Source: Hungatella effluvii (GTDB taxonomy: Bacteria > Bacillota > Clostridia > Lachnospirales > Lachnospiraceae). Taken from it: DNA of 64,000 nt. Shown here in pieces: positions 42,953-50,830 of the stretch. Where the stretch lies: the NCBI RefSeq assembly GCF_003201875.1, contig NZ_QJKD01000003.1, positions 372,001 through 436,000 on the forward strand, read 5' to 3'. Both the position numbers and the translations under genes were made by a program. A model generated the notes under the pieces. It had not been told where the DNA came from, did no database searches, and saw only the letters and a program-made list of their open reading frames with translations. Every line of letters begins with the position of its first letter. The stretch's first letter is position 1.

Positions 42953-42980
42953 ACTGATATATTAGTACTAATATATCAGT
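42953..42980. promoter_or_regulatory. 28-bp perfect palindrome, probable uxu operator
   Basis: The arm ACTGATATATTAGT is followed directly by its exact reverse complement. It lies 50 bases before uxuA and overlaps the likely promoter, whose hexamers I cannot fix with confidence. The core TTAGTACTAA has the size of a GntR/FCD dimer site. Confidence 0.8.
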
Positions 42981-43207
42981 TTGTACAGAGGATTTTTAAC
43001 GGAATTCCACCTGTTTTTTTATGAAATATGTCTAATTAGCTTTCGCCAATTGCCCACCGGATATGTATAGAAGCTTGTTTTTCAAGAATTTTATACGTTT
43101 TACTGCAAAAGTCGCTCAATGCGGGAGCCGGGCTGCTTATCTCTCACAGCATTTACCGCCTGCAGCTTCCGGCTGCTCCTCCCAGATTCCCGCCGTCTAT
43201 CAGACGC
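42981..43207. other. Intergenic region
   Basis: No supported gene. It holds the distal promoter region of uxuA and the 3' side of the small membrane protein gene; a weak GTC/GAC hairpin near 43190-43205 is the only structure. Confidence 0.35.
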
Positions 43208-43510
43208 CTACTGTTTATCCGCAATCTTCGACATCACCATACCTGTGATCCCCATGAAAGCCAGTGCCGGCAGACAGCTGATCACCATCACTAAAAATCC
43301 AAACAGCCCCTTAAAATGGCTGATAAAAAGCAGACTCTCCGGCAGTGTTACCTTATCATAGATCCACTGGATCAGTTCCGGCGCCTTTAGTAACGAAATA
43401 TCCATCAGTCCAATCTCCGCCATCAAAAATGCGGCCGATATCAAAAGAAAAGAGATAACCGCTGCCTTCTCTCCCTTACTTTCATCCTGTTTTACAGCTT
43501 CTGTGCTCAT
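43208..43510 (-). CDS. Small two-helix membrane protein
   Basis: A 100-residue protein with predicted helices VISFLLISAAFLMAEIGLM and HFKGLFGFLVMVISCLPALA, an amphipathic loop between them and a short basic tail. AGGAGG stands 7 bases before the ATG, so it is a real gene. I know no family. It reads away from the MATE gene and shares the intergenic region with its leader. Confidence 0.6.
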   Translation of the reverse strand: MSTEAVKQDESKGEKAAVISFLLISAAFLMAEIGLMDISLLKAPELIQWIYDKVTLPESLLFISHFKGLFGFLVMVISCLPALAFMGITGMVMSKIADKQ

Positions 43511-43694
43511 GTTTTGTCCTCCTGTCGCAGTCTTTTCTGTTACTGAACTGCATTATAAAGCCGGACTGTGTCTGGTTTGTGAAAATTTTATTATAAAACT
43601 GTGTTCTGGTTTTCGTACTTCCTGATATAAGCGCCGGCATTATCATTTCACTATGCGCATTTTTCACAAAATTTCTAAAAAATGAATTTTCTTC

Positions 43695-43724
43695 TTACAT
43701 CCGCATTGTCCCATCGGTTATAAT
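43695..43724 (+). promoter_or_regulatory. Promoter of the MATE gene with long leader
   Basis: TTACAT (43695-43700), 18 bases, TATAAT (43719-43724). The expected leader is about 145 bases. Confidence 0.6.
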
Positions 43725-43731
43725 GATTCAC

Positions 43732-43856
43732 AGCGGAAAAATCTTACCATTTCCGTTTTATCCATGCGTGTTTAATCAGAATAGATGTAAATCCAGCAAT
43801 AACTGCGTGTAATCTATAAGCGGGAATCTTCCGCTTTGATTGCGCGCAGTTTTTAT
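43732..43856 (+). promoter_or_regulatory. Attenuator or orphan riboswitch in the MATE leader
   Basis: A terminator-like stem AACTGCGTGTAATC/GATTGCGCGCAGTT (43801-43814 with 43838-43851) encloses a second stem AAGCGG/CCGCTT and is followed by TTTTTATT, 10 bases before the ribosome site. An alternative stem ATAGAT (43781-43786)/ATCTAT (43812-43817) would break it. A first hairpin CGGAAA/TTTCCG lies at the leader's 5' end. I match no known riboswitch family. Confidence 0.6.
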
Positions 43857-43875
43857 TCATAAGGAGTGATTATCT

Positions 43876-45264
43876 ATGACAGAGACAAAACAAGATGCAA
43901 ATGCCTATCTTGCATCAGAACCCATCGGCAGGCTGCTGCTGAAATTTTCAGTTCCCTGCGTACTTTCCATGCTGGTCAGCGCCCTCTATAACATCGTGGA
44001 CCAGATTTTTATCGGGCAGAGCGTCGGTTACCTCGGAAATGCGGCAACTAATGTCGTCTATCCGTTCACCGTGGCTGCTCTGGCTCTGGCCCTGCTGGTT
44101 GGGGATGGAAGCGCAGCCAAATTAAGCCTCTCCCTCGGAAGCGGCGACAAGGAAACCAGCCACAAATGCATCGGCAATGGAATTCTGGCCACTGTAATCA
44201 TCGGCCTCCTGCTGACCGTGACCGGCTTTCTGTTTATGGATCAGATTCTCCGCCTGTTTGGAGTGACGGAGGCCAGCTATCCCTATGCCAGAGAATACAT
44301 GGAGGTCATTCTGCTCGGAATCCCTTTCTATATTATCGCCTCCGGCATGAATGCGGCGATCCGGGCCGACGGCTCCCCCGCTTATTCCATGTTCTCCACC
44401 GTAATCGGTGCGGTGCTGAACCTGATTCTTGACCCTGTCGCCATCTTCGTATTTCACATGGGTGTGCGGGGCGCAGCCATCGCTACCGTCATCGGTCAGG
44501 TGGTTTCCTGCTTCGTCACCATCCTCTATTTCCGGAAACCGAAATCCTTTCGCTTCTCGAAGGCCAGTTTTCTTCCGGATGGCCGGCTGCTGAGGCAGAT
44601 CGGCCAGTTGGGCATCTCCAGCTTTATCACGCAGATTGCCATTGTCATCGTCATGAGTGTGTCCAACAACATGATCGGGCTCAAGGGGCCCCAGTCCATT
44701 TACGGGGCCGATATTCCCCTTTCCGTTGTAGGGATCGTTATGAAGGTCTTTGGCATCGTCATCGCATTTTCCGTGGGCATCGCGGTCAGCGGCCAGCCTA
44801 TCGCCGGATATAATTACGGGGCCGGTAATTTTAAACGGGTCTTTGATACGTATCGCCATATCATCGCAGCCAACGCGGTGATCGGCATCATTGCCACACT
44901 GCTCTTCGAATTCTGTCCGCAGGTCATTGTCAGCCTGTTCGGCAGCGAGAGCGGTCTGTATAATGAATACGCAAATATGTGCTTCCGTATTTTCCTGGGA
45001 GGCATCCTGTTCTGCTGCGTACAGAAGGCCAGCAGTATTTTCCTGCAGTCGATCGGAAAACCGGTGAAGGCGACTGTCCTTTCCCTGTCCAGAGACGTCG
45101 TCTTCCTGGTTCCGGGCGTCATCCTGCTCTCGATGGCCTTCGGCGTCACGGGCATGCTGTGGGCGGCCCCCATTGCCGATGTGCTTTCTCTGATTCTTAC
45201 AATTATTCTTGTCTCACACGAATATAAATGTTTAAAGCGAATGGAGGTCAGAACACATGAATAA
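43876..45264 (+). CDS. MATE-family efflux transporter with attenuator leader
   Basis: A 462-residue, 12-helix MATE pump: LLLKFSVPCVLSMLVSALYN in helix 1, GDGSAAKLSLSLGSGD after helix 2, and VIGAVLNLILDPVAIFVFHM at the repeat. It is unlike the two pumps at 26-29 kb. The ATG follows AAGGAGTG. Its leader can fold a terminator, so its expression is probably conditional on a small molecule. It overlaps the cytidylate-kinase-like gene by 8 bases. Confidence 0.93.
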   Translation: MTETKQDANAYLASEPIGRLLLKFSVPCVLSMLVSALYNIVDQIFIGQSVGYLGNAATNVVYPFTVAALALALLVGDGSAAKLSLSLGSGDKETSHKCIGNGILATVIIGLLLTVTGFLFMDQILRLFGVTEASYPYAREYMEVILLGIPFYIIASGMNAAIRADGSPAYSMFSTVIGAVLNLILDPVAIFVFHMGVRGAAIATVIGQVVSCFVTILYFRKPKSFRFSKASFLPDGRLLRQIGQLGISSFITQIAIVIVMSVSNNMIGLKGPQSIYGADIPLSVVGIVMKVFGIVIAFSVGIAVSGQPIAGYNYGAGNFKRVFDTYRHIIAANAVIGIIATLLFEFCPQVIVSLFGSESGLYNEYANMCFRIFLGGILFCCVQKASSIFLQSIGKPVKATVLSLSRDVVFLVPGVILLSMAFGVTGMLWAAPIADVLSLILTIILVSHEYKCLKRMEVRTHE

Positions 45265-45880
45265 TCGAATCATCACCATAAGCCGGGAATTCGGCAGCGG
45301 CGGACGTACCATAGGAAAAATGGCGGCTGAGAAACTGGGAATCCCCTACTACGACAAGGATCTGGTCAAGAAAGTGGCCGTGGAGACGGGCTTTGATGAA
45401 TCCTATATCGAGAAACAGGGCGAGGATGCTCCCTCGAAAAGCATCTTCGGATACGCCTTTGCCGCCAGAGGAATGAATGGAGCCATGAACGGGATGTCGG
45501 CCGACGATTTCCTTTGGGTAATCCAGAGAAATGTCATTCTGGACCTGGCGGAAAAAGGCCCCTGCGTCATCGTTGGAAGGTGTGCAGACTATATTTTAAA
45601 GGAACGGACGGACTGCCTCAATGTCTTCGTTCACGCCGCAGCTGAAACACGGGCCGAACGCATTGTCCGCCTTTACGGGGAAACGGAAAAAAGTCCTGCA
45701 AAACGCCTGGAGGAAAAAGATAAGAAGAGGGAAGTCTATTACAAATACTACACCGGGCAGGTATGGGGCATGGCAAAAAATTACGCCATCTCCCTGGACA
45801 GTGGAAAGCTGGGCCTAGACCAGTGTGTGGAGCTCATTACCGGGCTCACGAATCTCCGCCCGGAGGACGTAAAAAGGTAA
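45257..45880 (+). CDS. Cytidylate-kinase-like P-loop protein
   Basis: A 207-residue protein of the cytidylate-kinase-like family, often found in gut Clostridia. The start MNNRIITISREFGSGGRTIG contains a modified P-loop with G-S-G-G-R-T-I-G in place of the usual G-x-x-G-K-S/T. The lid region has YGETEKSPAKRLEEKDKKRE, and PCVIVGRCADYILKE is the third strand. The true substrate of this subfamily is not known; the genuine CMP kinase is presumably elsewhere. It is translationally coupled to the MATE gene, an odd pairing. Confidence 0.85.
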   Translation: MNNRIITISREFGSGGRTIGKMAAEKLGIPYYDKDLVKKVAVETGFDESYIEKQGEDAPSKSIFGYAFAARGMNGAMNGMSADDFLWVIQRNVILDLAEKGPCVIVGRCADYILKERTDCLNVFVHAAAETRAERIVRLYGETEKSPAKRLEEKDKKREVYYKYYTGQVWGMAKNYAISLDSGKLGLDQCVELITGLTNLRPEDVKR

Positions 45881-45915
45881 TACACCGGAGCGCTTCAACC
45901 GGCACAGAACAGAAA

Positions 45916-45957
45916 AAGCCGCTGTATCAGTATTTTTATCTGCTGATACAGCGGCTT
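45916..45957. terminator. Bidirectional terminator
   Basis: AAGCCGCTGTATCAG pairs exactly with CTGATACAGCGGCTT between two convergent genes, with TTTTT following on the minus strand. Confidence 0.9.
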
Positions 45958-45966
45958 CTTCTTCGG

Positions 45967-46503
45967 TTAAACTGACCTTCCAAGCACTTCTGCCTGGCTT
46001 AAATATTTGCTTTCCTTTATTTCCTCACGGCTTCCGCAGCCGAGCGCCAGGACGCTTCCCGCATTTTCCCAGCGAAGATAGCGGCACATCACATCAAATG
46101 TGGCGCTTATTCCTTCCATGGCCCAGTCCTCGCGGTCGGCTCCTGCCGCGAGCAAATAGGCCATTTTGGCTTCCGCCCTCAGTTCGGAATTCATGGCGTA
46201 GAAGCGGTCAATCACCTTCTTGATCTGCGAGGTAAAGCCAAAGTAATAGAGCGGCGTCACAAATACAATCGCATCTGCGTCGGAGAGCATCGGGTATGCA
46301 TCCGCCATATCGTCATTGTGGACGCAGATTCCGTTATTCTTCCTGCAGTAATTACAGCCCAGACAGGATTTAATATCCATATGGGCCGCGTCAATCTCCT
46401 GGACAACGTGGCCAGCCGCCCGTGCTCCCTCCTCGAATTTCTTTGCCAGCAGCGATGTGGTGCCTTTTTCATGAGGACTTCCCTTAATGATAAGTACGTT
46501 CAT
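45967..46503 (-). CDS. Flavodoxin-fold NAD(P)H/FMN reductase family protein
   Basis: A 178-residue protein with the flavodoxin-like start MNVLIIKGSPHEKGTTSLLA (FMN phosphate loop), FVTPLYYFGFTSQIKKVIDR for the isoalloxazine site, and a C-x-x-C-x-x-C pattern (SCLGCNYCRKNNGICVHNDD) as in iron-sulfur flavoproteins. It probably transfers electrons or reduces quinones or nitro compounds in the cytosol. AGGAGG precedes the ATG. It stands alone. Confidence 0.88.
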   Translation of the reverse strand: MNVLIIKGSPHEKGTTSLLAKKFEEGARAAGHVVQEIDAAHMDIKSCLGCNYCRKNNGICVHNDDMADAYPMLSDADAIVFVTPLYYFGFTSQIKKVIDRFYAMNSELRAEAKMAYLLAAGADREDWAMEGISATFDVMCRYLRWENAGSVLALGCGSREEIKESKYLSQAEVLGRSV

Positions 46504-46579
46504 GCGATTCCTCCTCCCTCTTTGGTTTGATCACGGAAATTCACGCAATACTTATCTTCATCTTACCGCCGGACAGATG

Positions 46580-46783
46580 TTAAGTCAATAGATCTTCCAT
46601 CAGGTCTTCCTGCAGTTCCTCGTCCATCAGCTTCATGTTCCCTTCGGAAAATACCTGGGGATACGGGAAGCTCTTCATACCGAATATCTTTCCGAATTCT
46701 ATGTATATCTTACCGCCGGACATGGCATAGATCGTTCCCGCTCCAAAACTCGTATGCTCAACCTTTTTATTTATAATCTTCAT
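46580..46783 (-). CDS. Small Tudor-like (PcrA/CarD-type) domain protein
   Basis: A 67-residue protein starts MKIINKKVEHTSFGAGTIYA, matching the V-x-H-x-x-F-G-x-G-x-I beta-barrel start found in PcrA/UvrD C-termini, CarD and Mfd RNA-polymerase-binding domains. The barrel continues KIYIEFGKIFGMKSFPYPQV. ATG 46783 has AAGGAG upstream. It follows the sigma-factor gene on the same strand, so it may bind RNA polymerase, but the family is uncharacterised. Confidence 0.65.
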   Translation of the reverse strand: MKIINKKVEHTSFGAGTIYAMSGGKIYIEFGKIFGMKSFPYPQVFSEGNMKLMDEELQEDLMEDLLT

Positions 46784-46819
46784 AAACACATCTCCTTTTT
46801 CAGACAGGGCATATTCACC

Positions 46820-47803
46820 CTACGCTTCCAAATACACCCTGAGATTCCGGATGTCCTGTTTTGCACGAAGCCGCCTCAAGGCCCTGGCTTCGATCTGGCG
46901 TATCCGCTCACGCGTCACATGGTACTCCTTCCCCACTTCCTCCAGCGTCCAGATCCGCCCATCCACAAAACCAAAACGCAGCTTTAAAATTTCCTGCTCC
47001 CGCTTGCTTAAATGGCCCAGGGCTTTCTCCACCTGGTCGTGAATAATGCCTGCCTCCACCTGCTCATACTGTTCCGGTACAGACTTGTCCGACAGAAAAT
47101 CGATGACCTGGCCATCCCCCTCCTCTCCCACGGGCGCATCCAAAGAGATGGTATCCCCATAAAGCTGAAGGATATTTTCCACCTTCTTCTCCGGGATTTC
47201 CAGCATATCGGCAAGCTCACACGGCTCCGGATTCCTGCCGTTTTCCGATAAGAACTGTCTGGAGGCCTTCGTTAAGCGCCCCATCAGTTCCTTCGTATGG
47301 ACGGGAAGACGGATGGTGCGCGCCTGGTCGGCGATCGCTCTGGTAATGGACTGACGAATCCACCACATGGCATAGGTGCTGAACTTATAGCCCCTGTGGC
47401 AGTCGAATTTCTCCACCGCCTTCACCAGGCCAATGTTCCCTTCCTGAATCAGGTCCAGGAAGGACATACCGCTGCCCTTCACATATCGCCTGGCAACGCT
47501 GACCACCAGGCGGAGATTGGCGCGCACCATACGGTCTCTCGCATCGTCATCACCCTGCTCTACCTTCAGGGCGAGTTCCGTCTCCTCCTCCGGACTCAGA
47601 AGCCGCACGCCTCCTATTTCTTTTAAATAGATATGGACGGAGTCCTCATAGAGATATTCGTCCTCCTCGCTAAACGCAGGCAGTTCCGATTCTTCCGTGA
47701 GTATTTCCCTGAGTTCTGCTGTATATTCTACTGTGCATTCTTCCAGGTGTTCTTTGTGTTTCTCCGCATTTACTGCTTCATCATTTTCAGGACTATCCAA
47801 CAT
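46820..47803 (-). CDS. Group 2 sigma-70 factor
   Basis: A 327-residue sigma factor that lacks the long region 1.1 of SigA. Region 1.2 starts at DSVHIYLKEIGGVRLLSPEE, region 2 contains RMVRANLRLVVSVARRYV and the promoter-melting GYKFSTYAMWWIRQSITRAI, region 3 LPVHTKELMGRLTKASRQFL and region 4.2 WTLEEVGKEYHVTRERIRQI. An intact R-E-R-I-R-Q helix suggests -35 recognition like the housekeeping factor. It is 40 bases downstream of a CarD-family gene, so the two probably share an operon. Conditions of use are unknown. Confidence 0.92.
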   Translation of the reverse strand: MLDSPENDEAVNAEKHKEHLEECTVEYTAELREILTEESELPAFSEEDEYLYEDSVHIYLKEIGGVRLLSPEEETELALKVEQGDDDARDRMVRANLRLVVSVARRYVKGSGMSFLDLIQEGNIGLVKAVEKFDCHRGYKFSTYAMWWIRQSITRAIADQARTIRLPVHTKELMGRLTKASRQFLSENGRNPEPCELADMLEIPEKKVENILQLYGDTISLDAPVGEEGDGQVIDFLSDKSVPEQYEQVEAGIIHDQVEKALGHLSKREQEILKLRFGFVDGRIWTLEEVGKEYHVTRERIRQIEARALRRLRAKQDIRNLRVYLEA

Positions 47804-47845
47804 TCGGCCGCCTCCTCTCTTCTCTGCTACAGTCGTACCCGGTCT

Positions 47846-48358
47846 TTAAGCGGATTCCATTTCCCTTACTCTCCGGCCGATCAGCTCTTCCACCTGATCT
47901 TTTTCCACTCCAAGAGCCGCTGCAAATTCGCCGTATAAGAAATCTTCCGCCAGTTTGAGATATAAGTCGTCGCGCGCCGTATTCTTCCGTCCCTCGGCCA
48001 AACGTTTCTGCTTCTTTAAATACAGGGTCTTGATAATCTGCATCCAGCCCATACAGTCATTCTGCTTCATGATTTCCTTATATTTTTCCTCACGCCGTTT
48101 TTCATCCAGGACCCAAACAGTTTCTACCTGCGGAATCCTGTCAATCAGTTCCAGCGCGTCTTCCCTTGTAATCGCTCTGCGCAGGGAGCTTTTTTCGTTA
48201 TCCACCGGCGTATAAATGGTATTTTTCTGTGCATAGAGCGGTTCCAGCGTGTAATAAAGCCGTCCCCGTTCCGCAATGCTGAGATCCAGAGGACCGATCG
48301 CTTTTATCACACAGATTCCATGATTTCCAAATACAACATGATCATTTACCGAAAACAT
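47846..48358 (-). CDS. CarD-family transcription regulator
   Basis: A 170-residue protein with the N-terminal RNA-polymerase interacting barrel (MFSVNDHVVFGNHGICVIKA, LYYTLEPLYAQKNTIYTPVD) and a C-terminal helical domain (DDLYLKLAEDFLYGEFAAAL). CarD proteins stabilise open promoter complexes. The ATG at 48358 has AGGAGG 7 bases upstream. The gene precedes the sigma factor, and a hairpin stands just upstream at 48383-48415. Confidence 0.9.
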   Translation of the reverse strand: MFSVNDHVVFGNHGICVIKAIGPLDLSIAERGRLYYTLEPLYAQKNTIYTPVDNEKSSLRRAITREDALELIDRIPQVETVWVLDEKRREEKYKEIMKQNDCMGWMQIIKTLYLKKQKRLAEGRKNTARDDLYLKLAEDFLYGEFAAALGVEKDQVEELIGRRVREMESA

Positions 48359-48382
48359 AGTTTCCCTCCTGAAATTAAAATA

Positions 48383-48415
48383 GATGCTTTGGAATCTCAT
48401 TTATTCCAAAGCATC
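48383..48415 (-). terminator. Hairpin between the small gene and carD
   Basis: GATGCTTTGGAAT and its exact complement form a 13-bp stem with a 7-base loop. On the minus strand CTATTTTAATTTC follows. It would end the upstream transcript or attenuate readthrough into carD. Confidence 0.7.
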
Positions 48416-48423
48416 AACGTTTG

Positions 48424-48642
48424 TTACTGCAGGTATCCGTCCGTACTGTAGGAGTTATACTGCTTCCTGATCTTCACCACCAGGGAGCCGTCCGCTTCCT
48501 TTGTCTTCTCTTCAATGACATATTTGACACTGCTCTTTTCCAGCTTTTTGCAAAAGATGATAAAATCCTGCTCCGGATCAGCCTCCTTCGTCGTATCAAA
48601 TCTCATGGTCTGCAGTAAACATGCGCTTACAATTCGTCTCAT
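48424..48642 (-). CDS. Small conserved-looking protein
   Basis: A 72-residue protein starting MRRIVSACLLQTMRFDTTKE. It has an alternating strand-helix-strand pattern (QDFIIFCKKLEKSSVKYVIE, SLVVKIRKQYNSY), possibly one small alpha/beta domain. AGGGAGG stands 8 bases before the ATG. I know no family; it directly precedes the hairpin before carD. Confidence 0.65.
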   Translation of the reverse strand: MRRIVSACLLQTMRFDTTKEADPEQDFIIFCKKLEKSSVKYVIEEKTKEADGSLVVKIRKQYNSYSTDGYLQ

Positions 48643-48780
48643 GTTAAAACCTCCCTTTCCTATAGGTTTATTTTAACATCTTGGAAAATAAATTGTCAGC
48701 GTTTTTTTACCGTCAGGGAAAAGTTTGTTAAAAATTATCCATTCACAATTGCCTGTATATTGTGCATATTTACTATAGTT

Positions 48781-49521
48781 TTACGGTGTCTGGCCAGCTT
48801 CCCGGCCATGCATCCGCCGACCGTGTCCCCTGCCTCTGCAGCCTCGTTCACGCTCCGGGCCTTCCCAGCCGTCCAACAGCTTATCCAGCAGTTCCGCCAG
48901 CGTCTTCTTCTCCTCACCGCTCAAACAGGAAAAAAGTCCGGACGTCACATCTCCTCGTTCCTCTTCCATTCTGGAGGCAGCCTCCGTTCCCGCTTCCGTC
49001 AGTTTTACCTCCATCTGCCTCCGGTCATTCTCACTCTGGCTCCTCTCAATGAATCCGTCGGCTTCCACTTTATTTAAAATCTCGCTCAGTGATCCTGACC
49101 GCACCTCCAGGATATCCTGAAGCTCCCGCTGGGTAATGGTTCCACTCTCTAAAAGCACAGATAAGATTCTGGCCTGCCCCACTTTCTGCCCCATATTATA
49201 ATGAAGAAAATGGCCGCAGGCGCGCAGCTGGCCCTGAAGCTTTTCTTCTATTACAAAACCGTGACGGCGCTCTCCCATTTCACAGTTTCTTCCATGGGCT
49301 TCCATGGATCTGCCCCTTCTGTGTTCCCCCAGTTTTCTCCTGCCGCCATGATTCTGCCGCCCCTCACCCTGGTGGTGGTTATGCTCACTCTCGTTTTGAT
49401 TGCTTCGCTCGCTTCTGCCATTTTCTTCATTGCGGAAGTACGCCCTCCCTTTTCCGCACTGCAGCGCTCCGGCCTCACAGTGATTTGGACAGCATGGGCA
49501 TGTTGTTTTATTTTCATCCAT
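48781..49521 (-). CDS. MarR-family regulator with Cys/His-rich N-terminus
   Basis: A 246-residue MarR repressor. The winged-helix domain spans ~95-215 (YNMGQKVGQARILSVLLESG, QRELQDILEVRSGSLSEILN, DGFIERSQSENDRRQMEVKL). In front are ~90 extra residues: a cysteine cluster CPCCPNHCEAGALQCG and a long H/R/E/G-rich stretch (SEHNHHQGEGRQNHGGRRKL), and the C-terminus ends in another G/R/H-rich tail. This suggests metal binding, but no heme or metal family is certain. AGGAGG precedes the ATG. Two AGGTACCTTGTAA sites flank its promoter, so it is autoregulated. Confidence 0.85.
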   Translation of the reverse strand: MDENKTTCPCCPNHCEAGALQCGKGRAYFRNEENGRSERSNQNESEHNHHQGEGRQNHGGRRKLGEHRRGRSMEAHGRNCEMGERRHGFVIEEKLQGQLRACGHFLHYNMGQKVGQARILSVLLESGTITQRELQDILEVRSGSLSEILNKVEADGFIERSQSENDRRQMEVKLTEAGTEAASRMEEERGDVTSGLFSCLSGEEKKTLAELLDKLLDGWEGPERERGCRGRGHGRRMHGREAGQTP

Positions 49522-49593
49522 ATAGAAATCCTCCTGTTTTGTTTGTTTATTAGTTCGTTACGTTTCAATTTATTAAGTATGTTTCAATTAGCT

Positions 49594-49651
49594 AGGTACC
49601 TTGTAATATCATCTTACACCTTCTCTGATCATTTGTCAAGGTACCTTGTAA
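49594..49651 (-). promoter_or_regulatory. marR promoter between two operator copies
   Basis: TTGACA (49634-49639), 17 bases, TAAGAT (49611-49616) on the minus strand. AGGTACCTTGTAA occurs at 49594-49606 and 49639-49651; each contains the palindromic core GGTACC. The copies overlap the -35 and the start region. Confidence 0.85.
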
Positions 49652-49759
49652 ATTATTTTTTTAGAATACATTTATTTAAATAAATCTTCTTTGCCGCAAA
49701 AAAATACCGCCAATCACATACATGCAATTGACGATAACCATCATCTGACTTTCATACAA

Positions 49760-50029
49760 TCATTGTAATCTGCTGTTCCTGCGCTTATGAGCTGTAATAA
49801 TCGTATAGCTGAACGCATTGACTGTTATGATACAGGCTTCATTCTCCGCATACCAGTTCTTTCCCTTTCTGGTTATACCAGTGTTTACGTTTTCAATCAC
49901 CGCTCTGCACCACGCCACCACATCATCCGTATCCAATGTCAGATTCTTCTTAATCCGCACCACCCCCAAATCTGTGGTATGCAGTTTATCTATGTTCACA
50001 AGCAGTTCATTTCTATTATCACAATCCAT
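49760..50029 (-). CDS. DUF3781 family protein
   Basis: An 89-residue protein matching DUF3781: LLVNIDKLHTTDLGVVRIKK, DVVAWCRAVIENVNTGITRK, then GKNWYAENEACIITVNAFSY and TIITAHK. The function of this family is not known. ATG 50029 is preceded by AGAGGGAAG, 10 bases after the sce7726 gene ends, so the two are likely cotranscribed. Confidence 0.85.
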   Translation of the reverse strand: MDCDNRNELLVNIDKLHTTDLGVVRIKKNLTLDTDDVVAWCRAVIENVNTGITRKGKNWYAENEACIITVNAFSYTIITAHKRRNSRLQ

Positions 50030-50039
50030 CTTCCCTCTT

Positions 50040-50624
50040 TCATCCCTCCTCTTCCTCCAGAAGCGTATAATCCCGTTCAAATAATTCCTCACAGACCTCC
50101 AGCTTCAGCCGGTTCCACTCCAGCTTCTCCAACAGCTTTTCCCTCACAAACCGTTTGCTCTTCTGCCTGTAATGAGGCAAATGATTCTGTTCGATAATGT
50201 TCTGGAGCTCCGCCCGCCACAGAATGGCAAGCTGCAATTCCCGCTTCATTTTAGGATTCTGCAGCGCGGGACGCATTTCCTCAATCACGATCTCTCTGCC
50301 GTTCACAGACACGACCAGCACTCCCCAATAGGCCGGAATATGCTCTTCTACGTGTTTCGCGTGCGATCTGCCGATCACGACGTAATTCTCGTCACAGTAT
50401 TTGTCGTAGTCACGGATCTGCCTCTTCAGACGCTCGTACGTATCCGCATCACTCTTAATCTCCAGCCCCGTGATTCTGCCCTCCGTCACCATCAAGACGT
50501 CAGCCCTCGATTTTCCGATGATTTTCTCCTCAAACATCCTTGCTTTCCCGAACCGCTCTTCCAGGTAGTCAAACAGGGGCTCCCTGATATCGCAGTCGTA
50601 CAGCAGCGCATCCATTCTTTCCAT
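50040..50624 (-). CDS. sce7726-family protein (PD-(D/E)XK-like)
   Basis: A 194-residue protein of the sce7726 type. The nuclease-like core is visible: GKSRADVLMVTEGRITGLEI followed by KSDADTYERLKRQIRDYDKY, giving the D...E-x-K signature, then YVVIGRSHAKHVEEHIPAYW. A helical C-terminal region follows. Members occur in accessory and phage-derived loci, function unproven. Paired with DUF3781 downstream. Confidence 0.82.
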   Translation of the reverse strand: MERMDALLYDCDIREPLFDYLEERFGKARMFEEKIIGKSRADVLMVTEGRITGLEIKSDADTYERLKRQIRDYDKYCDENYVVIGRSHAKHVEEHIPAYWGVLVVSVNGREIVIEEMRPALQNPKMKRELQLAILWRAELQNIIEQNHLPHYRQKSKRFVREKLLEKLEWNRLKLEVCEELFERDYTLLEEEEG

Positions 50625-50830
50625 ATCCCATAACCTCGTCGTTTTGTCCTACAGAAATTATAGGTTCTGGCTCTTTCCCTGTCAAGAACAGTCGGCTTCT
50701 CCCCTCTTCTTCCTGAAAAATGCATAACGGTTCGCGGCCCACGAATCACCTCCTCCGGCAGAGCGGGCCGGGATATCCAGTATTATAACATGCTTTTAAA
50801 CTTTAGCTGATTCGAATTCAACGGCCTTCC

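Noticed and set aside
49680..49759. 22-codon minus-strand hydrophobic frame as another type I toxin
   Set aside because: No ribosome site and no converging promoter or repeat pair, unlike the locus at 16.6 kb.
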